Assembly: GCA_900299145.1 (NCBI GenBank)
Contig: OMIN01000149.1
Coordinates: 59,679 to 123,678, forward strand
Direction: 5' to 3'
Length of the DNA stretch: 64,000 nt
From: Betaproteobacteria bacterium
GTDB taxonomy: Bacteria; Pseudomonadota; Gammaproteobacteria; Burkholderiales; SG8-41
The position numbers and the translations under genes were made by a program. Below, one piece after another: positions 19,285-29,174 of the stretch. Position 1 is the first letter of the stretch. The number at the start of each line of letters is the position of its first letter. The notes below the pieces were generated by a model. The model did not search any database, was not told the origin of the DNA, and saw nothing but the letters and a program-made list of their open reading frames with translations.

Positions 19285-20594
19285 AACCCATCAATGTAGG
19301 CTTACTCGGCATCGGTACCGTCGGCGGCGGCACATTTACCGTGCTTGAACGCAACCGCGAGGAAATCTCGCGTCGCGCAGGGCGCGATATTGTCATCACG
19401 GTGGTGGCCGACAAGGACATGAAGCGCGCCAATGAGGTGGTGAAAGGCCGCGCGAAAGTCATCGATGATGCGATGGCGGTGGTGAACGATCCGTCCATCG
19501 ACATTGTGGTTGAATTGATCGGTGGTACGGGAATTTCCAAGCAATTGATTTTAAAGGCAATTTCCAACAAAAAACACGCGGTAACCGCGAACAAGGCGCT
19601 GCTTGCGCAGCACGGTAACGAGATTTTCGCGGCTGCACAAAAAGAAGGCGTGATGGTGGCGTTCGAGGCGGCGGTGGCGGGTGGTGTGCCAATTATCAAG
19701 TCGCTGCGCGAAGGTCTTGCGGCGAACCGTATTGAATGGATCGCAGGCATCATCAACGGCACCTCGAATTTCATTTTGTCGGAAATGCGCGACAAGGGCG
19801 CGAGCTTTGACGACGTGTTAAAGCAGGCGCAAAAACTCGGCTATGCCGAGGCTGACCCGACGTTTGACATTGAAGGCGTCGATGCCGCGCATAAGCTGAC
19901 CATTATGGCGGCCATCGGGTTTGGCATTCCGATGCAGTTTTCCGCAGCCTACACCGAAGGCATTTCAAAGCTCACGCGCGAAGACATTCAGTACGCGGAA
20001 GATTTGGGTTACCGCATCAAGCTGCTTGGCATTGCCAAGCGCAAGGCTGGCGGCATCGAACTACGTGTGCATCCGACGTTGATCCCGGAAAAGCGCCTGA
20101 TCGCCAATGTCGAGGGCGTGATGAACGCGATACTGGTCAAGGGCGATGCCGTCGGGCAAACCATGTTCTATGGCGCGGGTGCGGGCGCGGAACCGACGGC
20201 TTCCGCAGTGGTGGCCGATTTGATCGACGTCGCGCGTACCATGACCGCCGATCCAGAACATCGCGTGCCGCATCTGGCGTTCCAGCCGGATCGGTTGTCC
20301 GACATCGCGATATTGCCGATGGGCGAAGTTGAAACCGCCTACTACCTGCGGCTGCGGGTGCAAGACAAACCCGGCGTGCTGGCGGACATCACGCGCGTGC
20401 TGGCTGATCTTGGCATTTCCATCGATGCCATGGTACAAAAAGAGCCGAGCGAAGGCGAAGCACAGGCCGACATCATCATGCTCACGCACCGCACGGTGGA
20501 AAAAAGCGTTAACGCGGCGATTGCGAAAATCGAGGCGCTGCCGGTGGTGACAGGCAAGGTCACCCGCATCCGGCTGGAAGCGCTGGATAAGTAG
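19281..20594 (+). CDS. hom: Homoserine dehydrogenase
   Basis: 437 residues. NAD(P)-binding GIGTVGGGT (residues 10-18), substrate region around 95-215 (ANKALLAQHG, AGIINGTSNFILSEM), KLTIMAAIGFG, and a C-terminal ACT domain (about 355-430, VQDKPGVLADITRVLADLGISIDAM) for feedback control. It reduces aspartate semialdehyde to homoserine for threonine and methionine. The start ATG lies in the right copy of the duplicated alaC end, so its original coupling to alaC has been interrupted by 158 bp. Confidence 0.97.
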   Translation: MKPINVGLLGIGTVGGGTFTVLERNREEISRRAGRDIVITVVADKDMKRANEVVKGRAKVIDDAMAVVNDPSIDIVVELIGGTGISKQLILKAISNKKHAVTANKALLAQHGNEIFAAAQKEGVMVAFEAAVAGGVPIIKSLREGLAANRIEWIAGIINGTSNFILSEMRDKGASFDDVLKQAQKLGYAEADPTFDIEGVDAAHKLTIMAAIGFGIPMQFSAAYTEGISKLTREDIQYAEDLGYRIKLLGIAKRKAGGIELRVHPTLIPEKRLIANVEGVMNAILVKGDAVGQTMFYGAGAGAEPTASAVVADLIDVARTMTADPEHRVPHLAFQPDRLSDIAILPMGEVETAYYLRLRVQDKPGVLADITRVLADLGISIDAMVQKEPSEGEAQADIIMLTHRTVEKSVNAAIAKIEALPVVTGKVTRIRLEALDK

Positions 20595-20617
20595 GGCAGA
20601 GCAGTGAGCTGTTTAAG

Positions 20618-20734
20618 GTGAGCAGTAAACAGTGAGCATCGCCATCGACGCCGCCTCGGTCCCGAATTTTGCCTTGTTGGGGCGGTTTACCAAGGCGAGC
20701 GGGTGCTGTTCACGGTCTACCATTTACTGTTCAC
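20618..20734. repeat. Fold-back repeat between hom and thrC
   Basis: Inverted 12-base arms GTGAGCAGTAAA (20618-20629) and TTTACTGTTCAC (20723-20734), one mismatch, around about 93 bases, with further TGAGCAGT/CTGTTCAC-like pieces at both edges. It fills almost all of the 151-base hom-thrC gap. There is no T-run, so it is not a standard terminator; a small palindromic intergenic element is more likely. Confidence 0.6.
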
Positions 20735-20745
20735 GAGGCTAATTA

Positions 20746-22158
20746 GTGCGCTACATCAGTACTCGCGGCGGCATGAGTCCGCGCGGTTTTCGGGAAATCC
20801 TGCTGGAAGGCCTGGCCACCGACGGTGGATTGGCAATGCCGGAATCGTATCCTCGCTACGAGGCCCCTGATCTCGCACGCCTGCGCAAACTGAAATATCG
20901 CGATCTGGCGTTCGACATTCTGTCGCGTTACATCGACGATATTCCCGCCGCCGATCTCAAGCGGCTGATCGACGCCACATACACAGCGGAAGTGTTCGGT
21001 AGTGACGACATCACGCCGCTGAAGACGCTGGAGCCGGGTCTTCACATTCTGCAACTGTCGAATGGACCGACGCTGGCGTTCAAGGATGTGGCGCTGCAAC
21101 TGCTCGGCAACCTGTTTGAATATGTTCTCGCTGAGAACCACGGTGAATTAAACATACTCGGGGCCACATCGGGTGATACGGGTTCCGCCGCCGAATATGC
21201 GATGCGCGGCAAGCGCGGCGTGCGCGTGTTCATGCTGTCGCCGCACGGCAAGATGAGTCCGTTTCAGACGGCACAGATGTACTCGCTGACCGATCCGAAC
21301 ATATTCAATATCGCGATCAAGGGCGTGTTTGATGACTGCCAGGATATTGTCAAACAGGTATCCAACGATGCGGAATTCAAGCGTCGACATCACATTGGCA
21401 CGGTGAATTCGATCAACTGGGCGCGCGTGGCGGCGCAGATCGTCTACTACTTCAAGGGCTACTTTGCCGCTACGACGCTCGACACGCAGCAGGTGTCATT
21501 CGCCGTGCCGTCGGGCAACTTCGGCAACATTCTCGCCGGACACATTGCGCGCATGATGGGTTTGCCGATCCGCAAGCTGATCCTCGCCACCAACGAAAAC
21601 AACGTACTCGACGAATTTTTCCGCACCGGGCGTTACCGGCCGCGCGGTTCTTCGGAAGTGCATCAGACGTCCAGCCCGTCGATGGATATCTCCAAGGCGT
21701 CGAATTTTGAGCGTTTTGTATTTGATCTTACCGGCCGTGACGCGGCGCTGCTGCGTACGCTGTGGCAGTCGGTCGACGGCGGCGGTGAATTCCGGCTGGC
21801 CGATACGCCGCTCCTGGGCAAAATGCCCGGCTTCGGCTTTTTGTCCGGCACGAGCACGCACGCCGACCGCATCGCCACCATCCGCAGCGTGTATCAGCGT
21901 TATGGCGTGATGATCGACACGCACACGGCAGATGGCGTCAAGGTGGGGCTGGCGTGCCGCGAACCCGGCGTGCCGCTGATTTGCCTGGAAACCGCACAGC
22001 CGGTAAAGTTTGCCGAAGTTATCAAGGACGCACTGGGCCTCGAGCCGGAATGTCCCGCAAACTGCCGCGAACTCGCGCAGTTGCCGCAGCGGGCGGAGGT
22101 TATGGGGGCCGATGCCGCGGCGGTAAAACAGTATGTGCACGATCATTGTGTATCGTAA
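20746..22158 (+). CDS. thrC: Threonine synthase
   Basis: 470 residues, GTG start. PLP-dependent conversion of O-phosphohomoserine to threonine. N-terminal RYISTRGG, PLP lysine K113 in TLAFKDVALQLLG, phosphate-binding GATSGDTGSAAEYAMRGKRG, and VPSGNFGNILAG. The length and motifs fit the long (TRS2-like) bacterial class. Third gene of alaC-hom-thrC. The stop codon lies in the left arm of the inverted repeat at 22151-22189. Confidence 0.97.
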   Translation: MRYISTRGGMSPRGFREILLEGLATDGGLAMPESYPRYEAPDLARLRKLKYRDLAFDILSRYIDDIPAADLKRLIDATYTAEVFGSDDITPLKTLEPGLHILQLSNGPTLAFKDVALQLLGNLFEYVLAENHGELNILGATSGDTGSAAEYAMRGKRGVRVFMLSPHGKMSPFQTAQMYSLTDPNIFNIAIKGVFDDCQDIVKQVSNDAEFKRRHHIGTVNSINWARVAAQIVYYFKGYFAATTLDTQQVSFAVPSGNFGNILAGHIARMMGLPIRKLILATNENNVLDEFFRTGRYRPRGSSEVHQTSSPSMDISKASNFERFVFDLTGRDAALLRTLWQSVDGGGEFRLADTPLLGKMPGFGFLSGTSTHADRIATIRSVYQRYGVMIDTHTADGVKVGLACREPGVPLICLETAQPVKFAEVIKDALGLEPECPANCRELAQLPQRAEVMGADAAAVKQYVHDHCVS

Positions 22159-22189
22159 AATTATTAAAATAAATCAAATGTTTACGATA
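22151..22189 (+). terminator. Inverted repeat at the thrC stop codon
   Basis: Nine-base arms TATCGTAAA (22151-22159) and TTTACGATA (22181-22189) around an AT-rich loop that includes a degenerate match to the dispersed motif (AAACATTTGATTTATT on the minus strand). It could be a weak terminator, though no T-run follows. Confidence 0.4.
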
Positions 22190-22264
22190 ATATTCCGCAC
22201 TTGATAACGCGCCTCGATGTCCGGTCTACTCTGTAACTTCTAACGCCAAGCTCTGCCTCCGCCC

Positions 22265-25200
22265 ATGCACGCGATGCTTTTACGACAGTTGCGCCGGGCA
22301 TTGAAGGCGGCTTCTCCTGCCGAGGCCGAAAGCCTGTTGCAGGAATTATTTGCACTGTCGGCAAGTCGTGATTTGAACGCCCGACAGGTGCAAGCGCTAT
22401 CAGGTTTGCGCGATGTGCTGGCACAGGTCGACGAAAGTTACCGCCAGTTTGACCGCGCGCAGGAATTACGCCTGCGAAGTCTTACCATCAGTTCGGCGGA
22501 GCTGATGGAAGCGAATCGTCGGCTGCGCGATGAGGCGGAACAGCAACGTTCGCTGGTCGATTCCATGCGCGCAACCGCCAATCACTTGCTGTCGGCGGCG
22601 GGGCGCGAGCCGATACCCGCTGGCGAAACGTCGGTGCAACGCGTTGCGCAACAGATGGAGCAACTGATCACGGAAAGCGAAGTGGCGCGCGCGCGTATCG
22701 TCGAAAACGAAGCGCGATTTCGTGAGCTGACCAGCCTGTCGTCGGACTGGTATTGGGAGCAGGATGCCCAATTGCGCTTTACGCAAATGTCGCAGGGCAT
22801 CACAGCTCTGACCGGTCGCGCGCCGGAGTCTTTTATAGGCCTGACATCGGAGGAGGCCTTTGGCGGCGATCCCGGGCAGGCCGGATGGGACACGCAAGAG
22901 GCGCTGCTGCGCCACATGAGAGCCGGCGAATCGTTTCGTGATTTTGAAGTGTGTTTTACGCCCCAGGGGCAAGAGGCGATATACGTCAGCCTCAGTGGCG
23001 AGCCAGTGCCTGACGCCAACGGAAACTTCGGCGGTTATCGCGGCGTGGCAAGGAACATTACCGCGCAAAAGCGTGCGGAAAATCACTTGCAGGTAGCCTT
23101 GCATCTGACGGATACCCTGATCGAAACCATACCCATGCCAGTATCGATCAAGGATCGTGAACACCGGTTCGTTCGGGTAAACACCGCCTATGAGCGGGAA
23201 TTCGGGGTGCGGCGCGTTGACGCATTGGGACGCACGGCCGTCGAGGTACTGAATGATCCCACGCGCGGCGGGCACGAGGCGGAGAATGCTCTACTGCGCA
23301 ATCCTGGCATTCATTCCTACACGCGTCTGCGCAGGACGAGCACCGGGGAAAGTATTATGTCATCACCAAGGCAACGGTGCTCGATGATGGCGGTGCAGTG
23401 ACAGGGTTTATCACCACGCATGCTGACGTAACGGAACTGAAGCTCGCCGAACAGCGGCTGGACGCGCAGTTGCAGTTGACCAACGTGATTCTGGAAACTT
23501 CGCCAGAACCGATGATGGTGAAAAACGGGGCACGTGAAATTACCTACGTCAATGCCGCGTATGAAAAGCTGTTTGAGATTAAGCGCAATGACGTGCTGGC
23601 GCTGCAAATGCGGCGGCATTCCTCCGAGACCATGCAGAATATCGAGCGCATAGAATTGGAGTTGCTCGAGCACCCCGGTACGCGTCAGTTTGAACATGTA
23701 CTGCCAGCCAGCAGCGGCCGTGCCGTTCACTGCATTATTACGAAATCGACATTTCGTGACCGCACAGGCGGCATTGGCGGCATCATCACTACCTACACGG
23801 ATATCACGAGTCTGAAGGCGGCCGAGCTGGCCAAGGCTGAGCAATTGCGATTGACCAGCACCTTTCTGGATGCTTCGCCCACGCCCACGGTTATCAAGGA
23901 CAAAAACCTCATTCTGAGGCGATGTAACTCCGCATACGAAAAAATGTTTGGTGTGCGGCGAGAGGATGTCCTCAACCTGCCCATGAGCGGGCATCGTTCG
24001 CAGTTCGCAGAGGAAGTGCTCTCCATTGAACGCGGGCTACTGGCGCGGCCAGGAACGCACCGCGTGGAGCGAAGCATTCGCGTTCAAGGCAGGCCCGACG
24101 TACATTGCGTGATTGAAAAATCCACTTACTTCAATAACGACGGTGAGGTGGAAGGTATCATCACCACGTTTACTGATATTACAGAGCTTAAGCAGACCGA
24201 AAACCACTTGCGAGAAGCCAAAATCGCCGCGGAACAGGCCATGCACGTGCGCTCGCAGTTTTTGGCGAATATGAGCCACGAAATTCGCACGCCGATGAAC
24301 GGCGTGCTCGGCATGGCGGACGTATTGGCCGGTACGCCACTCTCAGCCGACCAGCGCGAATATCTCGACACCATCCGCAATTCTGGCCAAAGCCTGCTGA
24401 AAATCGTCAATGATATTTTAGACTTCTCCAAAATTGAGGCCGGCAAGGTTGATCTGGAGCAGATTGACTTTGACTTGCGTTCGCGCATCGACTCGGTGAT
24501 GCAGCTGTTTGCGGCATCTGCGCGGGAAAAGCGCCTGGAAATGGAGAGTGCTTATGCCGACGACGTGCCGCTACGCGTGATCGGCGATCCCGTGCGCATT
24601 TCGCAGATTCTGTCCAATCTCGTAGCCAACGCCATCAAATTTACCGAGGCGGGCCGGGTGTCGCTATACGTCAGTGTGCATGCGCGCGCGGGCGATGACC
24701 TGATGCTGCGCTTTGACGTGCGCGACACTGGCATTGGCATATCCGCTGATGCGGTGGAGCGGATATTTGATCCGTTTTCACAGGAGGACGCGAGTACCAC
24801 GCGCCGGTTTGGGGGCACCGGGTTGGGGCTGACCATTTCACGACAATTAGCAGGACTGATGGGTGGCGAGTTGTCGGTGGCAAGCACGCAAGGTAGCGGT
24901 AGTGTTTTCAGTTTTACCGCCAAATTGAAGGCCGGCGGAGAGACAACGGATCGCGAACCAGCGGATTCGCCGGATGCGCAAATAGCCAGCGCACGGCACG
25001 CTGGCCCAGCCACGCTGCAAGTCTTGTTGGCCGAAGATAACACCATCAATCAAATCGTTGCCAGCGCCATACTGAAAAAGCTGGCATGTTCGGTCACTCT
25101 GGCAAAAAATGGTCAGGAAGCGGTCGATGCGACGCGCACGGGGCACTTCGACCTGATTCTGATGGACTGCCATATGCCAGTGATGGATGGATTTGCGGCG

Positions 25201-25389
25201 ACGGCCGCCATACGCGAGCTGGAAAATCAGGGACAACCGCGTCACGTCATTGTGGCGCAAACCGCCAACGCCATGGAGGGCGACCGCGAAACCTGCCTCG
25301 CCGCAGGGATGGACGACTATTTGTCCAAACCGGTGAGCAGTGAGGCCATCGCTGGCGTTCTAAAACGCTGGGTGCCTGCGAAATCCTGA
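22265..25389 (+). pseudogene. Hybrid sensor histidine kinase (PAS x4, HisKA, HATPase, receiver), frameshifted
   Basis: About 1041 residues across two frames. Frame A from 22265 encodes an N-terminal helical region and PAS1-PAS2 to a stop at 23399-23401. Frame B continues from about 23330 with the end of PAS2, PAS3 and PAS4, HisKA with FLANMSHEIRTPMNG, HATPase (GTGLGLTISRQL) and a receiver with phospho-Asp in LILMDCHMPVMDG. Comparing PAS2 with PAS3 and PAS4 (LLxxPGxxxxxR...V/CIITKST) places the slip between 23320 and 23345; a one-base deletion would do it. No transmembrane segments, so a cytoplasmic sensor. Confidence 0.85.
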
Positions 25390-25424
25390 ATGTAAGCGCA
25401 TTGTCTGGTAATCAAACCACCGGT

Positions 25425-26258
25425 TTACGCCGCAAAGCGCATCGACAAATCTACAGCTTTTATGTCCTTGGTCAGCGAGCCGATGGAAATGCGGTCGACG
25501 CCGGTTTCCGCAATTTCGCGCACATTGGCGAGCGTAATGCCGCCAGAGGCTTCGAGCTTTGCACGGCCCGCCGTGCGTTTCACGGCTTCGCGCATTTGAG
25601 CGATGCTCATGTTGTCGAGCAGAATCATCGTGGCGCCAGCATTGAGTGCTTCATCGAGCTGCGCGAAGTTTTCGACTTCAATCTGGATCCACACGCCCGC
25701 CGGCGCGGTGCGCTGGGCTTCGGCCATCACGGCGCTCACGCCGCCTGCGGCCGCAATGTGATTCTCCTTGATCACTATGGCATCGTAGAGGCCCATGCGG
25801 TGGTTCATGCCACCGCCGGTTCTGACCGCATATTTTTGCGCCACGCGCAGGCCGGGCAGCGTTTTGCGGATATCGAGTATCGCCGCGCGGGTGCCCGCCA
25901 CGGCGTCGACGTACTGGCGAGTGGCCGTGGCGACTGCCGACAGGGTTTGCAGAAAATTCAGCGCTGTGCGCTCGCCGGTCAGCAAGGCGCGGGAGTCGCC
26001 CTGTAGAGTGCACAGCACCGTGCCTGGAGTCACCTTTTCGCCTTCGTTGACCTTCCAGTCAAGGCGCACATGCTCATCCAGCGCGCGAAATACCGCATCA
26101 AACCAAGGCCGGCCGGCAATGGTGGCGGCGTCCCGGCAGATCACCGTGGCATGCGCCTCGCGCCCGGCGGGCGTGAGCTGCGCCGTCAGGTCACCAGCAC
26201 CCACATCCTCGGCCAGCGCTGCCGCCACGTTGCGTTCGATTTCAGATGCGATATCCAT
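25425..26258 (-). CDS. nadC: Nicotinate-nucleotide pyrophosphorylase (carboxylating)
   Basis: 277 residues, normal length. Converts quinolinate and PRPP to nicotinate mononucleotide in NAD synthesis. N-terminal [12 protein letters not shown], core [46 protein letters not shown], and C-terminal [29 protein letters not shown] are all classic NadC blocks. The other quinolinate pathway genes (nadA, nadB) are not in the window. Divergent from the FMN glutamate-synthase-like gene, with 156 bases between starts. Confidence 0.97.
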   Translation of the reverse strand: MDIASEIERNVAAALAEDVGAGDLTAQLTPAGREAHATVICRDAATIAGRPWFDAVFRALDEHVRLDWKVNEGEKVTPGTVLCTLQGDSRALLTGERTALNFLQTLSAVATATRQYVDAVAGTRAAILDIRKTLPGLRVAQKYAVRTGGGMNHRMGLYDAIVIKENHIAAAGGVSAVMAEAQRTAPAGVWIQIEVENFAQLDEALNAGATMILLDNMSIAQMREAVKRTAGRAKLEASGGITLANVREIAETGVDRISIGSLTKDIKAVDLSMRFAA

Positions 26259-26414
26259 GAATTTGCTCTATATTCGTTACGCTTGCGCTGGCGGCGGCAC
26301 GGGCCGGCGGCCAGCAATGCGTGTTATACGTGTTATGCGTGTAAATGCGTATCAATTTACATTAATGGGCCAAGATCTCCCAGCGGCGATTTTAGCAGGG
26401 CAACGGAGGTGTCA

Positions 26415-27914
26415 ATGAGCGGCATGGTCGGCGTAATTTCCTATGGCCTGGGCACAATTCTGGGACTGGCGTTCGTGATTTGGCTGATTGGCGCGATTGT
26501 TCACGACGTCACGCAAAAAAAGCACACGGTGCTGCGCAACTACCCGGTCATTGGCCGGCTGCGTTTTTTCTTCGAAAATCTCGGCGAATATTTCCGCCAG
26601 TATTTTTTCGCCGGCGACCGCGACGAAATGCCGTTTAACCGTGCAACGCGAGGCTGGGTTTACAAGGAAGCGAAAAACGAAGGCGGCATCATCGGCTTCG
26701 GTTCCACCAATGATCTGCGCGAGCCGGGCAATATCATTTTCGTCAATCACCCGTATCCCGTGCTGGAGGAAGACCGCCTGCCCACGCCGTCGCTGCTGAT
26801 TGGCGAAGGTTATTGCCAGCATCCATTTGAGGCGCGCTCGATAGTCAACATCAGCGGCATGAGTTTCGGCGCGATTTCTGAACCGGCGGTGCGAGCGTTG
26901 TCCATGGGCGCGGCTGACGCCGGCTGCTGGATGGATACCGGCGAGGGCGGGCTTGCGCCGTACCACCTCGAGGGAAAATGCGATGTCATCATGCAAATGG
27001 GCACGGCCAAGTACGGCATGCGTGACCACGAGGGCAATTTCTCGCCTGAGAAGGTGAGGGAACTTGCCAAGTCGGTGAAGGCATTCGAGATTAAGCTATC
27101 GCAGGGTGCGAAGCCGGGCAAGGGCGGCGTGCTGCCCGGCGGCAAGGTTACCGAGGAAATTGCGCGTATCCGGGGCATTCCGGTGGGCGAAGATTCGATC
27201 AGCCCGAACCGCCATCGCGATATTGCCAACGTCAACGATCTGCTGGACAAAATTGCCTATTTGCGCGATCTCACCGGGCGGCCAGTGGGTGTCAAAACCG
27301 CCATCGGCGGTTGGGAGTTCACCAACGAATTATGTGATGCAATTCTGCGGCGTGGGCGTGAATATGCGCCGGATTTTCTCGCCATTGACGGCGGCGAGGG
27401 CGGCAGCGGTGCCGCGCCGCAGACCCTGTTCGATCACGTGGCACTGCCGATAGCCGAAGCGTTGCCGCGCGTGGTGGATTCGTTGATACAGGCCGATCTG
27501 AAATCGCGCATCCGTGTCATCGCCTCGGGTAAGCTGGTGACTTCGGCGCGCGCCTCATGGGCGTTGTGCGTGGGGGCGGATTTCATCAACACCGCGCGTG
27601 GGTTCATGTTTGCGCTGGGTTGCATACAGGCGTTGCGCTGCCATCAAAACACTTGCCCGACAGGCGTTACCACGCACAACAAGCGCCTGCAGCGCGGGAT
27701 GGTGGTCGAAGAAAAATACCTGCGCGTCGCGAACTACGCCAAAAACATGAACAAGGAAATTGACATGATCGCGCACTCGTGCGGCCTGAAACACGCGCGC
27801 GAATTCAAACGGGAGCACGTGCGCATCGTGCAAACGGCCAACCAGAGCATTGCGCTCAACATGCTGCATCCGTATCCCGCTGTCGGTTCACGCGGGCCGG
27901 CGCGTGCGGCTTGA
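26415..27914 (+). CDS. FMN-binding glutamate synthase-like family protein with N-terminal membrane helix
   Basis: 499 residues from the ATG at 26415, preceded by GGAGGT at 26405-26410. One membrane helix at about residues 5-28, then a GltB-type FMN barrel: INISGMSFGAISEPAVRALSMGA, GEGGLAPYHLEG, KPGKGGVLPGGKVTEEIARIRG, LAIDGGEGGSGAAP, and a CHQNTCPTGVTTHN cluster region near the end. No glutaminase domain, so classical GOGAT activity is not implied. Physiological role unknown. It lies 24 bases before the sulfite dehydrogenase gene, possibly co-transcribed. Confidence 0.85.
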   Translation: MSGMVGVISYGLGTILGLAFVIWLIGAIVHDVTQKKHTVLRNYPVIGRLRFFFENLGEYFRQYFFAGDRDEMPFNRATRGWVYKEAKNEGGIIGFGSTNDLREPGNIIFVNHPYPVLEEDRLPTPSLLIGEGYCQHPFEARSIVNISGMSFGAISEPAVRALSMGAADAGCWMDTGEGGLAPYHLEGKCDVIMQMGTAKYGMRDHEGNFSPEKVRELAKSVKAFEIKLSQGAKPGKGGVLPGGKVTEEIARIRGIPVGEDSISPNRHRDIANVNDLLDKIAYLRDLTGRPVGVKTAIGGWEFTNELCDAILRRGREYAPDFLAIDGGEGGSGAAPQTLFDHVALPIAEALPRVVDSLIQADLKSRIRVIASGKLVTSARASWALCVGADFINTARGFMFALGCIQALRCHQNTCPTGVTTHNKRLQRGMVVEEKYLRVANYAKNMNKEIDMIAHSCGLKHAREFKREHVRIVQTANQSIALNMLHPYPAVGSRGPARAA

Positions 27915-27938
27915 TCTGAATAGGAGGCTATAAAAAAT

Positions 27939-29174
27939 ATGAATAAAAACAAATACTTAAATTGTTCCCTTGATGTATCGCGGCGGAATTTTCTGACGCG
28001 AGTGGCCGCCACTGGCGCGGCACTCAGTGCCGGGAAAGTGCTGGCGCAGGAAGCGCCAAAACCGCCCGCTGATCCAGCCGGCACGGTCGCCAACAGCACG
28101 GTGATGGGCGAAAAACATGCGGGCATGGTGGTGCATTCGGAACGCCCGCTGACGGCCAGTGTGCCGGCCGAGTTGCATCACTTTGCGGCCACGCCCAACG
28201 ATCGCATGTTCGTGCGCAACAACCTGCTCACGCCGGACATCGACGCCGCCCAACACCGCTTGACCGTGAAAGGTTCGGTGCACAAGGAAGTGTCGTTTTC
28301 GCTGGACGAGTTGCGCAAAAATTTTCCGGTGGTGCGTACGCAAGCCATGCTGGAATGCGCGGGCGCAGGGCGCACGGGCTTCGTGCCGCGCCCCAGCGGC
28401 ACGCCATGGTCCGTGACGGGCGGCATGGGGTGTCCGGTGTGGAACGGCGTGCGGTTGCGCGATGTACTCCGCGCGGCGGGTGTGCAGAACCACGCGGGTT
28501 ACGTGGCAGGGCAGGGCGGCGATTTTGGCGTGATCGCCACTGCCGCGCCGGTGATTCGCTCGATACCGCTCGACAAGGCGATGGAGCCGCACACGCTGGT
28601 GGTGTTCGGTATGAACGACGGTCCGCTGCCGAAAATTCACGGCCATCCGCTGCGGCTGCTCGTGCCGGGTTGGGCGGGCAGTGCATCAACCAAATGGCTG
28701 CACACGCTGACCGTGCTCGACGCGCCGTTCAAGGGAACGTATATGGACACCAGCTACCGGATACCCCGCGATGCGGTGAAGCCCGGCGAAAAAATGCCGC
28801 CGGATGCGCTGGTCACCGAAGCATGGCCGGTGAAATCGATGATTACCTATCCCGCGCAGAATGCCGTGTTCAAACTTGGCCAATCGGTGCTGGTCGAAGG
28901 CCGCGCCTGGGTGGGTGAGGGCGCCATTGCCAAAGTCGAGTTGTCATTCGACGAAGGCGTGACGTGGCAGACCGCGCAGATTAACAGCGCCACCGATAAA
29001 TACGCCTGGCGCATTTTCAGCGTGGAATTCAAACCCGCGAAGCCGGGCTTTACCACGGCGCTGGCGCGCGCCACCGATGATCGTGGCAATACGCAGCCGA
29101 TGGCAGCCAAGTGGAACCCGCTGGGTTACTTCTGGAACGGCGTGCATCGCGTTGGCTTTGTGGTCGAAGCATGA
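27939..29174 (+). CDS. Sulfite dehydrogenase (cytochrome) molybdopterin subunit, SorA/SoxC-like
   Basis: 411 residues. Twin-arginine signal SRRNFLTRVAAT (Arg15-Arg16) with cleavage near residue 36, so periplasmic. Oxidoreductase Mo-pterin domain with the molybdenum-ligand cysteine C140 in MLECAGAGR, then a Mo-co dimerisation domain (about 295-405). It oxidises sulfite to sulfate and passes electrons to the cytochrome encoded next. The ATG lies inside motif copy 6, whose reverse strand encodes MNKNKYL as the signal n-region. AGGAGG (27922-27927) supports this start. Confidence 0.88.
   Translation: MNKNKYLNCSLDVSRRNFLTRVAATGAALSAGKVLAQEAPKPPADPAGTVANSTVMGEKHAGMVVHSERPLTASVPAELHHFAATPNDRMFVRNNLLTPDIDAAQHRLTVKGSVHKEVSFSLDELRKNFPVVRTQAMLECAGAGRTGFVPRPSGTPWSVTGGMGCPVWNGVRLRDVLRAAGVQNHAGYVAGQGGDFGVIATAAPVIRSIPLDKAMEPHTLVVFGMNDGPLPKIHGHPLRLLVPGWAGSASTKWLHTLTVLDAPFKGTYMDTSYRIPRDAVKPGEKMPPDALVTEAWPVKSMITYPAQNAVFKLGQSVLVEGRAWVGEGAIAKVELSFDEGVTWQTAQINSATDKYAWRIFSVEFKPAKPGFTTALARATDDRGNTQPMAAKWNPLGYFWNGVHRVGFVVEA
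27942..27958 (-). repeat. Dispersed AT-rich motif, copy 6 (start of sorA-like gene)
   Basis: On the minus strand an exact match to AAGTATTTGTTTTTATT, preceded by T and followed by CATATTTTTTATAG. It overlaps codons 2-7 of the sulfite dehydrogenase gene. Confidence 0.9.
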
